In this document: in pieces, positions 6,364 through 10,025 of the stretch
How positions within the stretch are numbered: the first letter of the stretch is position 1
Layout of the letters: every line of letters begins with the position of its first letter
Assembly (NCBI GenBank): GCA_027596945.1
Contig: JADGJH010001434.1
Span: forward strand, 1-10,025
Origin: Physocladia obscura
Taxonomy: Eukaryota; Chytridiomycota; Chytridiomycetes; Chytridiales; Chytriomycetaceae
Direction of reading: 5' to 3'
Length of the DNA stretch: 10,025 bases
Notes under the pieces: model-generated
What the model was told of the DNA's origin: nothing
Seen by the model: the letters and a program-made list of their open reading frames with translations, nothing else
Database searches by the model: none
Made by a program: the position numbers and the translations under genes

Positions 6364-8712
6364 ATGAAGATTGGACGGATTTTGCAAACAGTGCCTTCAG
6401 CGCGACGGACAACGACAGTACTATGTAACTTGCGAACGACAGCGGCAACCATAAGTGCATTATCACGCCGTTCCCTCTCATCAACAGCAGCTGTGTGTGA
6501 ACCAGCGAAATCACAACCTGCTGAAGCACCGTCACCATCGAAAAAACAGCTCCCAATGACGTTAACCACCCCTCCTGGCGCAACCGCGAGTCTGACTGCT
6601 GATGCATCGTTTGTTGGAATGACGGGTGGCGAGATCTTTCATGAAATGATGTTGAGGTACGAATTGATTGTTTTTTTTGTATGTGAAACATTTGAAATAA
6701 TGTTTGGATTCAGACATAATGTGAAGGTTGTGTTTGGGTATCCTGGAGGTGCGATTTTGCCTGTGTATGATGCAATTCATGATTCAAAGTATTTTCAGTT
6801 TATTTTGCCGAGACATGAACAGGGGGCGGGGCATATGGCTGAAGGATATGCTCGTGCAACGTTTGTATATTTATCAGTATTATTATTATTTTGTTAATAT
6901 TGAAATCATCTTCTATTATTTTTCGTTTATTTGTGTGACTCTTTTATTTTATTTTCTTTAGCGGAAAAGTTGGTGTCGTGCTCGTAACATCGGGCCCAGG
7001 TGCTACAAACGTTATCACACCCATGCAAGACGCGCTGATGGATGGCGTTCCGATGGTCGTTTTCTCCGGCCAAGTCGTGACCGGCGCTCTGGGCACCGAC
7101 GCGTTCCAAGAAGCCGACATTCTCGGAATCTCGCGCCCATGCACGAAATGGAACGTTATGGTCACTGACATCAGCGAACTTCCGCGCCGCATCAACGAAG
7201 CCTTTGAAATTGCCACAAGTGGTCGCCCCGGGCCCGTGCTTGTCGATTTGCCGAAGGATGTGACGGCAGGCGTCTTGCGGCGCGCGATTGAAGGCGCCAC
7301 AAAGATTCCGGGCAAGAAGCCGCTCGTGCATAAAGGCGATGGACCGTCGCCGGCAACGGTTAAGAATATTGAGAAGGTTGCTGCGTTATTGGAACGCGCC
7401 GAGAAGCCGCTTTTGTATGTGGGGCAAGGAATTTTGGGGCATCCGGACGGACCGGCGGTTCTGAAGCAGCTTGTGGAGGCCGGGAATATTCCGGTTACGA
7501 CGACTTTGCAAGGGTTGGGGGCGTTTGATGAAGATGATCCGCGTTCTTTACATATGCTTGGGATGCACGGATCTGTTTATGCGAATTTGGCGATGCAGTC
7601 TGCCGATCTAATTATTGCGCTTGGTGCAAGATTTGATGATCGCGTTACGGGAAATTTGAAAAGTAAGTGTTTCATGCCCTTTGTTTGTATTTGTTTTTTC
7701 ATTGTATAATTTCGAATCACCAATATTTGATAGAGTTCGCACCAGCTGCGAAAAAAGCTGGTCTCCGTGGAAAAGGAGGGATTGTGCAGTTTGAAATCAT
7801 GCCCAAAAATATCAACAAAGTAGTCCAAGTCGACGTTTCCGTGGACGGTGATGTAACAACAAACTTGCGTCACCTGATTCCACTCGTCAAAACTAAGGAT
7901 AGGACAGATTGGTTCGATCTTCTTAATGGATGGAAAGAAAAGTACCCGTTTTCGTACACACCGTCGTTGCCAGGCGAGAAACTGAAACCGCAGGCTGTTT
8001 TGGAGGAGCTGAATAGGCAGGTTGCGGACATTAAGGATAATGTTATTTTGACTACTGGTGTTGGGTTACATCAAATGTGGACGGCTCAATGGTACAGGTA
8101 ATTCGGAAAAGAAAAAATTCACTGTCAAATTTGGTTGTAAAATGAATTGGTAACAATGGTTTCAACTGAAATTATAGATGGCGTCATCCTCGCAGTATGA
8201 TCACATCAGGTGGTCTTGGCACAATGGGTTTCGGTCTTCCTGCAGCTATCGGTGCAAAAGTCGGACGCCCCGAAAAGATTGTTATCGACATTGACGGAGA
8301 CGCGTCGTTTTCAATGACTGGCCTCGAATTGATGACGGCGCGCCAATTCAACATTGGTGTCAAAGTTATGATTCTCAACAACGATTTCCAGGGAATGGTA
8401 AAGCAATGGCAAGATTTATTCTACGAGAAGCGGTACAGCGGGACGGTGATGCAAAACCCAGACTTTGTGAAATTTGCTGAAAGCATGGGATGCAAAGGAT
8501 TGCGGATCAGGACGGCTGAAGAGCTTCCAATTGTGATGAAAGAGTTTTTGGAGACTGAAGGGCCGGTGTTGCTGGATGTTGTTGTTGCGAAAGACGAGCA
8601 TGTTTATCCGATGGTGCCGGCGGGTAAAGGACTGCATGAGATGGAACTGGGACCAACGGTGCAGTTTGAGGAGCCACATTCGCAATTCCAGAATTCGTGG
8701 ATGGGGCCATGA
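6364..8712 (+). CDS. ILV2: Acetolactate synthase catalytic subunit, mitochondrial (five exons)
   Basis: Catalyses the first shared step of valine, leucine and isoleucine synthesis, using ThDP, Mg and FAD, in mitochondria. Exons 6364-6656, 6714-6860, 6962-7662, 7734-8097 and 8178-8712 join to exactly 680 codons (679 aa; yeast Ilv2 is 687). Introns are 57, 101, 71 and 80 bp, all GT-AG. The Arg/Ser/Thr-rich start without acidics ([15 protein letters not shown]) fits mitochondrial import. Catalytic Glu133 lies in [26 protein letters not shown] and the ThDP/Mg motif DGDASF (541-546) to NND (569-571) are present, as is Trp579 in KQWQ. Residue 186 ([15 protein letters not shown]) is Val where yeast and plants have the Pro at which substitutions give sulfonylurea resistance. 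Exon 3 is richer in GC than exons 1-2. The first ATG of the frame is used. PAP1 follows 86 bp later. Confidence 0.97.
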
Positions 8713-8798
8713 TTTATAGAAACTTTTACTTGTTTGAGGATTTGTTTGATGTTGTTTGGTGATGAAACAAAGCGAAAGAAAGGGAATTTATTGAGGAA

Positions 8799-10025
<1,227 letters not shown>

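Noticed and set aside
6927..7331. Minus-strand frames of 123 and 134 codons opposite ILV2 exon 3
   Set aside because: They are antisense to strongly conserved ILV2 coding sequence and arise from its GC-rich codons.
8713..8798. Read-through extension of ILV2 if TGA were not a stop
   Set aside because: The protein already has full family length at 8712, and the extension would overlap the PAP1 start.

Overview
This is nuclear DNA from a eukaryote, most likely a fungus and perhaps an early-diverging (chytrid-like) one. It contains two recognisable host genes with short spliceosomal introns: a fungal-type mitochondrial acetolactate synthase (ILV2) and the start of nuclear poly(A) polymerase (PAP1). 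The lineage is inferred from protein resemblance and intron style only. I could not run a database search.

Left half (1-5400) is AT-rich accessory DNA. Positions 48-296 (minus) hold the 3' end of an unknown, possibly mobile-element gene broken by one TGA. Positions 389-1386 (plus) hold an unknown gene read in two overlapping frames, ending in an acidic tail. It converges on a long minus-strand locus (4250 to 1464). That locus starts with an ATG behind a TATA box and a TCACGTGA element. It can be spliced in one frame through several exons encoding a basic, Cys-containing unknown protein, then through three tandem homologous introns separated by two 12-nt microexons, and then into a degraded Ty1/Copia-type Gag-protease remnant. 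The Gag-protease part has a zinc knuckle missing one Cys, a DAGA protease motif and in-frame TGA codons. Beyond it, where integrase would be expected, lie spliced unknown exons ending in a SUMO-interaction-like motif. A small basic/acidic ORF (4443-4828, minus) precedes the locus, followed by a block of degenerate repeats (4918-5375).

Right half (5500-10025) looks like ordinary host sequence. A two-exon unknown gene (5501-6041, minus) diverges from ILV2. ILV2 (6364-8712, five exons, 679 aa) reads perfectly when spliced and has Val in place of the usual Pro at a known herbicide-contact position. PAP1 begins only 86 bp downstream on the same strand. Its first three exons carry the nucleotidyltransferase catalytic core, and its second intron (403 bp) is far longer than its neighbours and strikingly purine-rich.

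The most interesting object is the minus-strand locus 4250-1464, where a retroelement Gag-protease module appears to be joined in frame, by splicing, to non-retroelement exons, with a tandemly copied intron/microexon unit at the joint. An identical TCACGTGA octamer sits exactly 69 nt before the ATG of both this locus and ILV2.
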